NCBI RefSeq assembly: GCF_037975245.1
Contig: NC_092578.1
Span: 15,298,321 to 15,362,320 of the forward strand
Direction of reading: 5' to 3'
DNA length: 64,000 bases
Source: Apostichopus japonicus
Lineage: Eukaryota > Echinodermata > Holothuroidea > Aspidochirotida > Stichopodidae
Below the pieces are notes generated by a model that ran no database searches, was not told the DNA's origin, and was given only the letters and a program-made list of their open reading frames with translations. Position 1 is the first letter of the stretch; the number at the start of each line of letters is the position of its first letter. The position numbers and the translations under genes were made by a program. Below, piece after piece: positions 63,859-64,000 of this stretch.

Positions 63859-64000
63859 CTGTTGGAAGAAAAACACAAAGCTTGTCTATATCAGTCTCTT
63901 AAAACACTTAAAACTGTGCGGGCAATGACTTCAGTGCACTACCAAAAAGAAAGAAGAAAAAAATTATCCTTTTTACGACAGTTTATATGTGACATAGTAG

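Noticed and set aside
1-63858. Assignment to a conventional axonemal chain or DNAH14
   Set aside because: Conventional chains keep FDEFNRI in AAA1. I cannot exclude DNAH14 without an alignment, but the combined decay of AAA1 and AAA4 fits DNHD1 better.
1-64000. A second protein-coding gene on the plus strand
   Set aside because: No plus-strand frame shows recognisable domains with splice support; the only coding signals there are the two LINE C-termini.

Overview
The window is animal nuclear DNA: AT-rich, intron-dense, with GT-AG introns, tRNA-derived SINEs, hAT-type DNA transposons and many intronic minisatellites. The mix fits a marine invertebrate deuterostome, perhaps an echinoderm. That placement is an inference from texture and is weak.

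I find one protein-coding gene. It runs on the minus strand across the whole window and is cut at both ends. I traced 63 exons by hand, numbered w1 (highest coordinate) to w63 (lowest). Together they give about 10.7 kb of coding sequence, roughly 3,570 residues, and reading phase is kept at every junction. The product is a dynein heavy chain: end of the tail (w1-w9), linker (w10-w21), AAA1 (w22-w32), AAA2 (w33-w40), AAA3 (w41-w45), a long low-complexity insertion, AAA4 (w46-w55), stalk and microtubule-binding domain (w56-w61), and the start of AAA5 (w62-w63). The promoter, first exons, most of AAA5, AAA6 and the C-terminus lie outside.

The protein is not an ordinary axonemal motor chain. AAA1 keeps a Walker A loop, but its Walker B acids, its sensor-1 Asn and the AAA2 Arg finger are replaced. 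AAA4 is degenerate at both Walker motifs. AAA3 is intact, and the stalk and microtubule-binding domain look complete. Three long insertions (basic in AAA1, Pro/Ser/acidic before AAA4, acidic in AAA5) add to the divergence. My best match is the dynein heavy chain domain 1 family (DNHD1), a divergent dynein-like protein needed for sperm flagella in mammals. This is from memory and should be tested by phylogeny.

The rest is intron, much of it mobile or repetitive. There are two complete hAT-type elements with perfect 8-bp target duplications, a third hAT-like MITE, three copies of a TTAA-flanked MITE, a foldback element with tandem-repeat arms, three tRNA-derived SINEs and one tRNA-like fragment. 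There are also two LINE 3' ends with readable C-terminal frames, a U2 snRNA-derived fragment and three degenerate hammerhead-ribozyme-like motifs. The most striking non-coding pattern is that five tandem arrays each begin at an exon edge of this gene, and three of them repeat a splice-site-like sequence many times. I saw no second gene, no functional tRNA or rRNA gene and no CRISPR array.
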